NCBI RefSeq assembly: GCF_002197685.1
Contig: NZ_NBBI01000002.1
Location: 248,001 to 312,000 of the forward strand
Source: Sphingomonas dokdonensis
GTDB taxonomy: Bacteria > Pseudomonadota > Alphaproteobacteria > Sphingomonadales > Sphingomonadaceae
Reading direction: 5' to 3'
DNA length: 64,000 bases
In this document: positions 24,457-32,701 of the stretch, piece after piece
Position numbering within the stretch: the stretch's first letter is position 1
Layout: each line of letters begins with the position of its first letter
Position numbers and translations under genes: made by a program
Notes under the pieces: model-generated
The model's input: the letters and a program-made list of their open reading frames with translations, nothing else
Database searches by the model: none
Told to the model about the DNA's origin: nothing

Positions 24457-26553
24457 GTGAAGCTGCTCGCCAATTCGCGCCAGGCGGCGCTGCCGGCCGC
24501 GATCCTGCTGCTGGTGCTCGTCATGGTCGTGCCGATCCCGGCATTCCTGCTCGACGTCTTCTTTGTCGCCAATATCGCGATCAGCCTCGCGGTGCTGATG
24601 GTCGCGCTGAACGCGCAAAAGCCGCTCGATTTCTCGTCCTTCCCGACGGTGCTTCTCTTCACCACGCTGTTCCGCCTCGGCCTCAACGTCGCCTCGACGC
24701 GCGTCGTGCTGGTGCATGGGCATGAGGGCGAGGCGGCGGCCGGCCATGTGATCGAGGCGTTCGGCAGCTTCCTGATCGGCGGCGACTATATCGTCGGCAT
24801 CTTCGTCTTCGCGATCCTGATGATCATCAACCTGATCGTGGTGACCAAGGGTGCAGGGCGCGTCTCCGAAGTGTCGGCGCGTTTCACCCTGGACGCGCTG
24901 CCCGGCAAGCAGATGGCGATCGACGCCGATCTGAACGCCGGCCTCATCACCCCCGACGAAGCCAAGAAGCGCCGCGTCGAAGTGTCCACCGAGGCAGATT
25001 TCTACGGCTCGATGGACGGTTCGTCGAAGTTCGTGAAGGGCGACGCGATCGCCGCGATCCTGATCCTGGCGGCGAACATCATCGGCGGCCTGATCCTGGG
25101 GCCGGTCAGCCACGGCATGTCGATCGCGGACGCGGCCAAGGGCTATACCCTGCTGGCGATCGGCGACGCGCTGGTCGCGCAGCTGCCGTCGCTGATGCTC
25201 TCCATCGCCGCTGCCGCGATCGTCACCCGCGTGTCGAGCGAAAAGGACCTTGCCGGCCAGATCGGCAGCCAGTTCGGATCCCCGCGCACCTGGACGCCGG
25301 TGGCCGGCATCCTTGGCCTGCTCGGCGTGCTGCCCGGCATGCCGCACCTCATCCTGCTGCCGGCCGCCGGCATTGCCGGGTTCGCCGCGTGGAAGCTCAA
25401 CCAGATCGCGCAGCGCCCCGCGCCGGTCGAAGCGGCGCCCGCACCCGAGCCGGTCGACCAGTCGCGCATCGGCTGGGAGGAAGTGACCGACGGCATGCTG
25501 GTCAATCTCGACATCGGCTACGGCCTCGTGCCGCTGGTCGACGAGCGCAAGGGCGCGCCACTGATGGGCCGGATCACCGGCGTGCGCCGCCAGCTGTCGA
25601 AGGAACTGGGCTTCGTCGTGCCGCAGGTGAAGGTGCGCGACGATATCAACCTGGCGCCCTACACCTATCGCCTGCTGGTCGGCGGTGTCGTCGTCGGCGA
25701 GGACCAGGTGTCGCCGGACGAGATGCTGGCGCTCGACACCGGCACCGGCTTTGGCGAGCTGCAGGGCAAGAAGGCGAAGGATCCGACCTTTGGCCTCGAC
25801 GCGACCTGGATCGCGCCGGGCGATGCCGATGCCGCCACGGGCGCGGGCTATCTGGTGGTCGACAGCGGCACCGTGATCGCGACGCATCTCAACCATGCGC
25901 TGGGCCAGAACGCTGCCGACATGCTGGGCGCGGACGAGGTGCAGGCGCTGCTCGACGGGCTGAAGGAGCGCAACCCGCAGCTCGTCGCCTCGATGTGCCC
26001 GTCGCCGCTCTCGCTCACCACGCTCACCAGCGTGCTGAAGGCGCTGCTCAACGAAGGCATTACGCTGAAGGAATTCCGCCGCATCGCCGCCGCCATCGCG
26101 GTGGTGGCGCAGCGCACGCAGGATGCCGAAGAAATCGTCGAGCTGATCCGCCCGGAGCTGGGCCCGCTGATCATCCAGAAGCTGTGCGGCGTGCGCGAGC
26201 CGCTGCGCGTGATGACGCTGGAGGGTGGGCTCGAAGGGCTGCTCGGCCAGGCGATGCGCTCCGACCCGTCGCGCCGCCATGTCGTCGAGCCCGAACTCGG
26301 CCGCCGCATCGTCGATGCGCTGCAGCGCGCCGCGCAGCCGATGATCGCCGAGGCCAAACCCTTTGCGCTCGTCGTGCAACCCGCGATCCGCGTCGCGATC
26401 CGCAAGTTGGTCAAAACCTGTCTGCCGGACACCCCCGTTATGAGCTTCTTCGAAGTCCCCGAGGACAAGGCCGTGGAGGTCGTCGCCGTGATCGGCGCGA
26501 ACGACACGCATCCCGTCATCGGCGGCCAGCCGCAGATGGCGGTGGCGGCATGA
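24457..26553 (+). CDS. flhA: Flagellar export gate protein FlhA
   Basis: A 698-residue export-gate subunit. The N-terminal half has eight hydrophobic segments and the highly conserved SSFPTVLLFTTLFRLGLNVASTRVVL and ARFTLDALPGKQMAIDADLNAGLI blocks. The C-terminal half is the cytoplasmic ring domain that docks chaperone-substrate complexes, with HLNHALGQNAADMLG and LKALLNEGITLKEFRRI. The start is GTG at 24457, 4 bp after the transglycosylase stop. FlhF and FlhG genes, which often follow flhA, are missing here. Confidence 0.97.
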   Translation: MKLLANSRQAALPAAILLLVLVMVVPIPAFLLDVFFVANIAISLAVLMVALNAQKPLDFSSFPTVLLFTTLFRLGLNVASTRVVLVHGHEGEAAAGHVIEAFGSFLIGGDYIVGIFVFAILMIINLIVVTKGAGRVSEVSARFTLDALPGKQMAIDADLNAGLITPDEAKKRRVEVSTEADFYGSMDGSSKFVKGDAIAAILILAANIIGGLILGPVSHGMSIADAAKGYTLLAIGDALVAQLPSLMLSIAAAAIVTRVSSEKDLAGQIGSQFGSPRTWTPVAGILGLLGVLPGMPHLILLPAAGIAGFAAWKLNQIAQRPAPVEAAPAPEPVDQSRIGWEEVTDGMLVNLDIGYGLVPLVDERKGAPLMGRITGVRRQLSKELGFVVPQVKVRDDINLAPYTYRLLVGGVVVGEDQVSPDEMLALDTGTGFGELQGKKAKDPTFGLDATWIAPGDADAATGAGYLVVDSGTVIATHLNHALGQNAADMLGADEVQALLDGLKERNPQLVASMCPSPLSLTTLTSVLKALLNEGITLKEFRRIAAAIAVVAQRTQDAEEIVELIRPELGPLIIQKLCGVREPLRVMTLEGGLEGLLGQAMRSDPSRRHVVEPELGRRIVDALQRAAQPMIAEAKPFALVVQPAIRVAIRKLVKTCLPDTPVMSFFEVPEDKAVEVVAVIGANDTHPVIGGQPQMAVAA

Positions 26554-27299
26554 GCGCGATGCCCCAGCAGGCGCAGTTCGAGCGCGGCACGCCGCTCACC
26601 TACACGCCGCGCAGCCGCGCGCGCGACGAAGGCGCGCTGGTGCGCGAGCACCTGCCGCTCGTCCGCCGGCTGGCGTGGCATGTCCACGGCAGCGTTTCCA
26701 CCGCGGTCGAGGTGGAGGATCTGGTGCAGGTCGGCCTCGTCGCGCTCGTCGAGGCGGCGGGATCGTTCGAGGATCGCGGCCAGGTGACGTTCAAGCAATA
26801 TCTCTCGACGCGCCTGCGCGGCGCGATGATCGACGAGCTGCGCCGCCATGCCGCGATGACGCGCGGCGCGATCAAGCGGCGGCGCGAGTATCAACGCGCG
26901 ATCAAGTCGCTGACCAGTGCCAGCGGTCGGGCGCCGACCGAGGTCGAGATCGCCGCCACGCTGGAGATCAGCGTCGCCAAGCTGCGGTCGGACTATGCGA
27001 CTGCCGAGGCGGTACAGTTCGATTCGATCGACGAAGTCTATGCCGACGACCAGCCCTGGTTCGCCAGCGACGAGCCCAACGCGTTCGAGCAATTGGCCGA
27101 AGGGCAGGTGCGCGACCGGCTGATCGCCGCGATCGCCTCGCTGCCCGAACGCGATCAGATGGTGATCCAGCTTTATCATGTGGAAGAGCTGAATCTCGAG
27201 GAGATCGGGGCGGTGCTGGGGGTCGGCGCGGCCCGCGTTTGCCAGATCAAGAGCGCGGCGCAGGCCAAGCTGAAAAAGGCGATGCTGCGGGCAACGTAA
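26550..27299 (+). CDS. fliA: Flagellar sigma factor FliA (sigma-28)
   Basis: A 249-residue sigma factor. Region 2 is LVREHLPLVRRLAWHVHGSVSTAVEVEDLVQVGLVALVEAAGSFEDRGQVTFKQYLSTRLRGAMIDELRR. Region 4 is LPERDQMVIQLYHVEELNLEEIGAVLGVGAARVCQIKSAAQAKLK, with the usual helix-turn-helix. The ATG overlaps the flhA stop as ATGA. FliA should read the CTAAA-N15-GYCGTTT promoters found at six late units in this window, and FlgM should inhibit it. Confidence 0.95.
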   Translation: MSAMPQQAQFERGTPLTYTPRSRARDEGALVREHLPLVRRLAWHVHGSVSTAVEVEDLVQVGLVALVEAAGSFEDRGQVTFKQYLSTRLRGAMIDELRRHAAMTRGAIKRRREYQRAIKSLTSASGRAPTEVEIAATLEISVAKLRSDYATAEAVQFDSIDEVYADDQPWFASDEPNAFEQLAEGQVRDRLIAAIASLPERDQMVIQLYHVEELNLEEIGAVLGVGAARVCQIKSAAQAKLKKAMLRAT

Positions 27300-27357
27300 T
27301 CTGGATCAAGCAGTTAGCGGGGAACGTACCGCGCCACCCGCGCGTATTTCCGACCCA

Positions 27358-28065
27358 ATGCCAGCGCCTCTCACCCCTTTGTTCCCCTGGCGCCATGAGG
27401 ACCAGGACCGTTTCGAACGCCTGCTCCAGGCGCATGTTCAGGACCGGCTGTTCCCCTGCGTCGGCGCCAAGGCGGCGCTCGCCAAGGGGACGCTCAACGT
27501 CCTGGCGTGCAATCGCATCGACAGCGGCTGGGACGATCTTCGCATTCACGACGGGCTGATGCGCTTTGCCGCGGCCTATCGCGAGGAGCCGGCGCTGTAT
27601 CGCAGCTTCGCGGTGGTCTTCGACGGTCCCACCGAGCTGACCGAGGCGGAATTCGAGCAGTCCTTATGGAAGCGCGTCCAGTCGCTCAGCGACAAGGACG
27701 TGTGGCGCGGACAGGAATATGACACGCGCGTCAGCCCCGATCCGGCCGATACGCATTTTTCGCTGAGTTTCGGCGGGGAGGCGTTCTTCGTCGTCGGGCT
27801 GCACCCCAATGCCAGCCGCCCGGCGCGCCGCTTCGCCAAGCCGACTTTGGTCTTCAACTTGCACGACCAGTTCGAGACGCTGCGCGCCGACGGTCTATAC
27901 GAGAGCATGCGCGAGAAGATCCTGGTGCGCGACGAGGCGCTCGCCGGATCGCGCAACCCGATGCTGTCGCGCCACGGCGAGTCGAGCGAGGCGCGGCAAT
28001 ATAGCGGCCGCATCGTCGAGGATGGCTGGAGCTGCCCCTTCCATTACCAGGGCCAGAATGACTGA
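27358..28065 (+). CDS. YqcI/YcgG family protein (GntA-like N-hydroxylase family)
   Basis: A 235-residue protein with the family marks FPCVGAKAALAKG near residue 38 and FFVVGLHPNASRPARRF near residue 143. YqcI/YcgG proteins include GntA, the heme-dependent pre-guanitoxin N-hydroxylase, and related enzymes that hydroxylate guanidino groups. Substrate here is unknown. The gene overlaps the DUF1989 gene by 8 nt, so the two are surely coupled. No signal peptide or membrane helix is visible. It has no known place in flagellar biology and seems to be a metabolic pair sitting between fliA and the flagellins. Confidence 0.8.
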   Translation: MPAPLTPLFPWRHEDQDRFERLLQAHVQDRLFPCVGAKAALAKGTLNVLACNRIDSGWDDLRIHDGLMRFAAAYREEPALYRSFAVVFDGPTELTEAEFEQSLWKRVQSLSDKDVWRGQEYDTRVSPDPADTHFSLSFGGEAFFVVGLHPNASRPARRFAKPTLVFNLHDQFETLRADGLYESMREKILVRDEALAGSRNPMLSRHGESSEARQYSGRIVEDGWSCPFHYQGQND

Positions 28066-28648
28066 CGCCATCCGTATTCCCGAACGCAGCGGCACGGCCT
28101 TTCGCCTGCCCAAGGGCGCCACGCTGGAAGTGATCGATCCGATGGGGGTTCAGGTGTCCGACCTGCTAGCCTTCAACGCCGATGATGTGGGCGAGGCGAT
28201 CTCGTCGGGGCGCACGTTCGATTATGCCGAGACGATCTATCTGACGACCGGCCACACGCTCTATTCCAATCGCTCGCGCCCGATGCTGGAGATCGTCGCG
28301 GACGATGTCGGCCGTCACGATTTCCTGCTGACGCCGTGCAGCTACGACACGTTTCGCCATTTCTATCCCGACAAGCCGCTGCACCGCGGCTGCTTCGGCA
28401 ATCTGGCCGAGGCGCTGGCGCCCTATGGCGTGACCGAGGACATGATCCCGTGCGCGTTCAACTGCTTCATGAACGTGCCGGTGAACGGCGAGACCGGGAA
28501 GCTCGAGGTGTTGCCGCCGATCAGCAAGGCGGGCGACAAGATCGTGTTCCGCGCTGCGATGGACCTTGTCATCGGCCTAACCGCCTGTTCGGCCTATTCC
28601 TCGAACGGCGGCAGCTTCAAGCCGATCGATTATCGCGTTCTTCCGTAA
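28058..28648 (+). CDS. DUF1989 (urea carboxylase-associated) family protein
   Basis: A 196-residue protein from the ATG at 28058. It has the DUF1989 layout: an N-terminal MGVQVSDLLAFNADD, then SYDTFRHFYPDKPLHRGCFGNLAEAL, IPCAFNCFMNVPVNGETGKLEVLPP and a final ACSAYSSNGGSFKPIDYRV. Other family members include the carboxyguanidine deiminase subunits CgdA/CgdB. The cysteines at C-F-G-N-L, I-P-C-A-F-N-C and T-A-C-S would suit metal or substrate binding. Coupling to a YqcI/YcgG enzyme suggests the two act on the same guanidino or N-hydroxy compound; that part is inference. Confidence 0.82.
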   Translation: MTDAIRIPERSGTAFRLPKGATLEVIDPMGVQVSDLLAFNADDVGEAISSGRTFDYAETIYLTTGHTLYSNRSRPMLEIVADDVGRHDFLLTPCSYDTFRHFYPDKPLHRGCFGNLAEALAPYGVTEDMIPCAFNCFMNVPVNGETGKLEVLPPISKAGDKIVFRAAMDLVIGLTACSAYSSNGGSFKPIDYRVLP

Positions 28649-28696
28649 GATTAACCGGAAAGTGTTTGATCCACATCAGCAATGACAATTGCTGAC

Positions 28697-28721
28697 GGAA
28701 CTAGCCTGCCGAGCCTCTGTT
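28697..28721 (+). promoter_or_regulatory. Possible EcfG-type (general stress) promoter before the DUF4142 gene
   Basis: GGAAC followed by 16 nt and TGTT resembles the alphaproteobacterial EcfG pattern GGAAC-N16/17-CGTT with one mismatch. It lies 67 nt upstream of the GTG start at 28788. Confidence 0.3.
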
Positions 28722-28787
28722 TGGCCCTTATCTCGGTCGCAAGCCAATAACATTCGCGCTGCACCGACGGGATAAAGGAGAAGGCTA

Positions 28788-29273
28788 GTGAAAGCATTGC
28801 CGAGTTTCGCGATCGTTGCTTCGATCATGGTGGCCGGGCCGGCTCTTGCCCAGGCGACCTCACCAGCCGACTATGTCGCCAAGGCGGGCGCCGGCGACCT
28901 GTATGAGCGCACGTCGAGCCAGCTCGTCATGGGATCGACCAAGAACCCCAAGGTGCGCCAGTTCGCGCAGATGATGATCACCGATCACACCAAGAGCACC
29001 AACGAGGTGAAGGCCGCCGCCAAGCAGGCCGGCATCACGCCGCAGCCGCCGGCGCTGATGCCCGATCAGACGCGCATGATCGCGGAACTGCGTGCGGCAC
29101 CCGCCGCCACGCGCGATCAGGTGTACCTGACCCAGCAGAAGGCCGCGCACCAGAAGGCGCTCGCGCTGCACAAGAGCTATGCACAGACCGGCACCGCCGC
29201 GCCGCTGAAGATGGTCGCGGGCAAGGTCGCGCCGGTGGTGCAGCACCACATCGACATGCTCAACCGCATGTAA
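28788..29273 (+). CDS. DUF4142 secreted protein
   Basis: A 161-residue protein with a signal peptide (MKALPSFAIVASIMVAGPALAQA). The mature part is a ferritin-like helical DUF4142 domain: DYVAKAGAGDLYERTSSQLVMGSTKNPKVRQFAQMMITDHTKSTNEVKAAAKQAG. The GTG start follows a strong AAAGGAGAAGG ribosome-binding site. DUF4142 proteins are periplasmic or exported and their biochemical role is not established; in sphingomonads they are often stress-linked. It has its own terminator and stands alone between the DUF1989 gene and the flagellins. Confidence 0.85.
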   Translation: MKALPSFAIVASIMVAGPALAQATSPADYVAKAGAGDLYERTSSQLVMGSTKNPKVRQFAQMMITDHTKSTNEVKAAAKQAGITPQPPALMPDQTRMIAELRAAPAATRDQVYLTQQKAAHQKALALHKSYAQTGTAAPLKMVAGKVAPVVQHHIDMLNRM

Positions 29274-29295
29274 GGCGCGCTGCCGACGCGCGAAT

Positions 29296-29332
29296 AAAAG
29301 GCCCCGGCGACCAATGGTTGCCGGGGCCTTTT
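29296..29332. terminator. Bidirectional terminator between DUF4142 gene and flagellin 1
   Basis: A perfect 13-bp inverted repeat, AAAAGGCCCCGGC and GCCGGGGCCTTTT, with further pairing (ACCA/TGGT) in the loop. A-tract and T-tract flanks allow termination from both sides of this convergent junction. Confidence 0.88.
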
Positions 29333-29388
29333 ACTATGTGACGGCTCCGACCCCCGGATCGGGGGCGGGGCCGGAGCCGCTGGCGGCG

Positions 29389-30273
29389 TTAGCCGAGCAG
29401 CTTCAGCACGCCCTGCTGCGACTGGTTCGCCTGGCTGAGCATCGCGGTGGACGCCTGCGACAGGATCTGCGCCTTGGCGAGGTTGGTCGATTCCGCCGAG
29501 AAGTCCGCGTCCTCGATGCGGCTGCGTGCATCCGACAGGTTGGTTGCGTTGCTGGTCAGGTTGTTGACCGCGCTCTCCAGCCGGTTCTGCGAAGCACCGA
29601 GGCCCGCGCGCACGGTGGCGACCTGCTGGATCGCGGCGTCGAACTGGTCGAGCGTCGGCACTTCGAGGTCGGCGGGATCGGCCGGGTTGGAATCGCCCGC
29701 CATGCCCGCCTTGGTCGTGTCGAGATCGACGATCGCGGCCAGCGCGTTGTTCGCCGAGTCATTCTCGGTCAGGTCGTCGATGCTGATCGAAACCGTGTCG
29801 CTGGCGTTCGCGCCGGCCTGGATCGTCACCGACTTCGCGGTGCCGGCGGTGCCGTTGCCCTTGAACAGCGCGGTGCCGTTGAATTCGGTGTTGGTCAGAA
29901 CCGAGCGGATCTGGTCGGCGAGCGCATTCTGCTCGGCATAGATGTTCTGCTTGTCGTCGGCCGAATAGGTGCCGTTCTCGGACTGCACGGTCAGCTCGCG
30001 CATGCGCTGAAGCATGTTGCTCACCTCGTCCAGCGCGCCTTCGGCGGTCTGCGCCAGGCTGATGCCGTCGTTGGCGTTGCGGATGCCCTGGTTCATGCCG
30101 CGGATCTGCGCGGTCATCGAGCTGGCGATGGCGAGGCCGGCGGCGTCGTCCTTGGCCGAGTTGATGCGCTTGCCGGTCGACAGGCGCTCCATCGCGGTGG
30201 AGAGCGCGTCCTGCGCCTTGGTCGATGCGTTGCTGGCGCGCAGCGAGGAAATGTTGCTTCCGATAACGGTCAT
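29389..30273 (-). CDS. fliC: Flagellin (copy 1)
   Basis: A 294-residue flagellin. N-terminal helix [53 protein letters not shown] and C-terminal helix [45 protein letters not shown] are both intact. The middle is short, so the filament has little outer D2/D3 domain. It is one of three tandem paralogues, each with its own promoter and terminator. Differences from copies 2 and 3 lie mainly in the exposed central third. Confidence 0.96.
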   Translation of the reverse strand: MTVIGSNISSLRASNASTKAQDALSTAMERLSTGKRINSAKDDAAGLAIASSMTAQIRGMNQGIRNANDGISLAQTAEGALDEVSNMLQRMRELTVQSENGTYSADDKQNIYAEQNALADQIRSVLTNTEFNGTALFKGNGTAGTAKSVTIQAGANASDTVSISIDDLTENDSANNALAAIVDLDTTKAGMAGDSNPADPADLEVPTLDQFDAAIQQVATVRAGLGASQNRLESAVNNLTSNATNLSDARSRIEDADFSAESTNLAKAQILSQASTAMLSQANQSQQGVLKLLG

Positions 30274-30340
30274 TGATCGAACTCCGAATGATCTCTGGCG
30301 GGCCGCGCCCCCAGGCGATTGGCCGAGCCACCCGCAGCAT

Positions 30341-30368
30341 CAAACGACTGTTCCGCCGCATCTTTTAG
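30341..30368 (-). promoter_or_regulatory. FliA (sigma-28)-type promoter of flagellin 1
   Basis: Minus strand CTAAA, 15 nt, GTCGTTTG. The leader to the ATG at 30273 is about 60 nt. Confidence 0.78.
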
Positions 30369-30400
30369 AGAAATCGTGCGCGCCCACGTCGCCGGAATGC

Positions 30401-30437
30401 AAAAGGCCCCGGCAACCGGATCGGTCGCCGAGGCCCG
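30401..30437 (-). terminator. Terminator of flagellin 2
   Basis: On the minus strand an imperfect GGGCCTCGGCGACC / GGTTGCCGGGGCC stem is followed by TTTT. It is related in sequence to the other two terminators in the flagellin block. Confidence 0.72.
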
Positions 30438-30497
30438 TTGCGTGAATGTCGGCTCCGATCCCCTGTGACGGGGGCGGGGCCGGAGCCGCTGGCGGCG

Positions 30498-31331
30498 TTA
30501 GCCGAGCAGCTTCAGCACGCCCTGCTGCGACTGGTTCGCCTGGCTGAGCATCGCGGTCGATGCCTGGCTGAGGATCTGCGCCTTGGCGAGGTTGGTCGAT
30601 TCCGCCGAGAAGTCCGCATCCTCGATGCGGCTGCGCGCGTCGGACAGGTTGGTCGAGTTGCTGGTCAGGTTGTTGACCGCGCTTTCCAGCCGGTTCTGCA
30701 CGGCGCCGAGGCCTGCGCGCTTTTCGGCGACGAGGTCCAGCGCATTGTCGAACTTGGTGAGGTAATCGTCGGTGCCCGCCGTGCCGGTGTCGGCGTTGGA
30801 CACGTTCACCGCCAGCGCGGTGACGATGTCGTCGGTGCCGGTGTTGAGCGCGGTGAGGCTGAGCGTGATCGAATCGCTGGCATTCGCGCCGGCCTGGATC
30901 TTCACATCGTTCGCCGCGGTGAACAGCTTCACGCCGTTGAACTCGGTGTTGCTCAGCACGGAGCCGATCTGACCCTTCAGCGCATCCATCTCGGACTTGA
31001 TGTTGGTCTTGTCATCGGCCGAATAGGTGCCGTTCTTCGACTGCACGGTCAGCTCGCGCATGCGCTGCAGCATGTTGGTGACTTCGTCGAGCGCGCCTTC
31101 TGCCGTCTGCGCCATCGAAATGCCGTCGTTGGCGTTGCGGATGCCCTGGTTCATGCCCTTGATCTGCGCGGTCATCGAGCTGGCGATGGCGAGGCCGGCG
31201 GCGTCGTCCTTGGCCGAGTTGATGCGCTTGCCGGTCGACAGGCGCTCCATGGCGGTGGACAGCATGTCCTGCGCCTTGGTCGATGCGTTCGTCGCGCGCA
31301 GCGACGAGATGTTGCTTCCGATGACGGTCAC
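30498..31331 (-). CDS. fliC: Flagellin (copy 2)
   Basis: A 277-residue flagellin from a GTG start at 31331, chosen because [21 protein letters not shown] aligns exactly with copy 1; the open frame upstream is not flagellin-like. Terminal helices are nearly identical to copy 1, including [16 protein letters not shown] and the QQGVLKLLG end. The variable centre contains [25 protein letters not shown] start may lower its yield relative to the others. Confidence 0.95.
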   Translation of the reverse strand: MTVIGSNISSLRATNASTKAQDMLSTAMERLSTGKRINSAKDDAAGLAIASSMTAQIKGMNQGIRNANDGISMAQTAEGALDEVTNMLQRMRELTVQSKNGTYSADDKTNIKSEMDALKGQIGSVLSNTEFNGVKLFTAANDVKIQAGANASDSITLSLTALNTGTDDIVTALAVNVSNADTGTAGTDDYLTKFDNALDLVAEKRAGLGAVQNRLESAVNNLTSNSTNLSDARSRIEDADFSAESTNLAKAQILSQASTAMLSQANQSQQGVLKLLG

Positions 31332-31395
31332 TGAATGTCTCCAAAATCCGGCATCCTGCACCGCCCCCGTGGCGAAGATCCGGATACCAGCCCTG

Positions 31396-31423
31396 CAAAC
31401 GGCCGATGCGGGACGGACTTTAG
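31396..31423 (-). promoter_or_regulatory. FliA (sigma-28)-type promoter of flagellin 2
   Basis: Minus strand CTAAA, 15 nt, GCCGTTTG, ending 65 nt upstream of the GTG start. Confidence 0.8.
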
Positions 31424-31474
31424 GAAAAACTTTGCAAAATGCCGGTCGCCGGCAGACGCGTGTCGCAATCAAGC

Positions 31475-31509
31475 AAAAAGCCCCGGCAACCGTGCGGCTG
31501 CCGGGGCTT
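31475..31509 (-). terminator. Terminator of flagellin 3
   Basis: A near-perfect stem AAGCCCCGGCAGCCG / CGGTTGCCGGGGCTT on the minus strand is followed by a T-run. Confidence 0.82.
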
Positions 31510-31586
31510 CCTATCGCCCAAACGATCGGTCGTGGGCGACGGCGCCGCTCCCTGTGACGGGTAGGGCGTCGGCGCCGTCCGCCGGA

Positions 31587-32426
31587 TCAGCCGAGCAGGC
31601 GCATCACGCCCTGCTGCGACTGGTTCGCCTGGCTCAGCATTGCGGTCGATGCCTGGCTCAGGATCTGCGCCTTGGCGAGGTTGGTCGATTCGGTGGAGAA
31701 GTCCGCATCCTCGATGCGGCTGCGTGCGTCCGACAGGTTGGTCGCGTTGCTGGTGAGGTTGTTCACCGCGCTCTCCAGCCGGTTCTGCGAGGCGCCAAGG
31801 CCGGCGCGGACGCTGGCGATCTTGTCGATCGCGGTGTCGAACTTGGCGAGATCGGCCGTCGCGTTGACCGCCGTCGCGCCGGCGACGTTGGTGATGGCGG
31901 CGGCGTCGGTCAGACGCTCAAGCGACACGGTGATCGCGTCGGAGGCGTTGGCGCCCGCCTGGATCTTCACCGAACCGTTGGTGCCGGCTGCCGGGGTGGT
32001 GGCGGTGGAGCCGTCAAACAGCTTGGTGCCGTTGAACTCGGTGTCCTTCAGGATGTTGGTGATCTGCGTGGCGAGCGCGTCCTGCTCGAGCTTGATGTTC
32101 GCCTTGTCGTCGGTCGAATAGGTGCCGTTGTCCTTTTGCACCTGAAGCTCGCGCATGCGCTGCAGCATGTTGCCGACCTCGTCCAGCGCGCCTTCGGCGG
32201 TCTGCGCCAGGCTGATGCCGTCGTTGGCGTTGCGGATGCCCTGGTTCATGCCCTTGATCTGCGCGGTCATCGAGCTGCTGATCGCGAGGCCGGCGGCGTC
32301 GTCCTTGGCGGAGTTGATGCGCTTGCCGGTCGACAGGCGCTCCATGGCGGCCGACAGGCTCTTGCTCGCGCTGGTGGAAGCGTTGGCGGCGCGCAGTGCC
32401 GAGGTGTTCGAGGCGATAACGGTCAT
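31587..32426 (-). CDS. fliC: Flagellin (copy 3)
   Basis: A 279-residue flagellin, the most divergent of the three: [53 protein letters not shown] at the start and [41 protein letters not shown] at the end. The ATG at 32426 is fixed by this alignment. The central region is Ala/Thr-rich ([16 protein letters not shown]). It may form a distinct zone of the filament, as in other bacteria with several flagellins. Confidence 0.96.
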   Translation of the reverse strand: MTVIASNTSALRAANASTSASKSLSAAMERLSTGKRINSAKDDAAGLAISSSMTAQIKGMNQGIRNANDGISLAQTAEGALDEVGNMLQRMRELQVQKDNGTYSTDDKANIKLEQDALATQITNILKDTEFNGTKLFDGSTATTPAAGTNGSVKIQAGANASDAITVSLERLTDAAAITNVAGATAVNATADLAKFDTAIDKIASVRAGLGASQNRLESAVNNLTSNATNLSDARSRIEDADFSTESTNLAKAQILSQASTAMLSQANQSQQGVMRLLG

Positions 32427-32491
32427 GTGAGGTCTCCGAAACAATCGACGAAACCGCAGGTCCCCTTGCGGGTGTCGATCCGTCGCCACCT

Positions 32492-32519
32492 CAAACGGCA
32501 GCCGCCCGGCAAGTTTTAG
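32492..32519 (-). promoter_or_regulatory. FliA (sigma-28)-type promoter of flagellin 3
   Basis: Minus strand CTAAA, 15 nt, GCCGTTTG. It abuts GGCAA/TTGCC arms shared with the divergent activator gene, so the activator could influence it. Confidence 0.8.
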
Positions 32520-32525
32520 CCGGAA

Positions 32526-32642
32526 TTTGCCGCTCATCCGGCAAACCCTTGCCACGGCAGGCAAAAGCCCGATCAGCCGGAGCCCCCCCGGTTTGTCGTA
32601 ACCCGGCATCACTGCGGCAAAAAGTGGCCGGCAGCTTGCCGG
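32526..32642. promoter_or_regulatory. Cluster of GGCAA/TTGCC palindromes between flagellin 3 and the activator gene
   Basis: Arms TTTGCCG/CGGCAAA at 32526-32545, CCGGCAA-ACCC-TTGCC at 32538-32553 and CCGGCA-GCT-TGCCGG at 32628-32642 resemble the palindromes upstream of flgB. The last one overlaps the activator's own sigma-54 site, which suggests autoregulation. Confidence 0.45.
32625..32640 (+). promoter_or_regulatory. Sigma-54-like promoter of the flagellar activator operon
   Basis: TGGCCGGCAGCTTGCC keeps TGGC, the spacing and TTGC of a -24/-12 site. The predicted start is near 32651, giving a leader of about 50 nt. Confidence 0.55.
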
Positions 32643-32701
32643 TTAAACAGGCCGTTAACCACTGCACCCATATGGAGGGAATCAATCGCAGGGGATTAAG
32701 A

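Noticed and set aside
32540..32553. Sigma-54 promoter reading toward flagellin 3
   Set aside because: TGGCAA...TTGC elements are one base too close between GG and GC; the sigma-28-type site nearer the gene is better.
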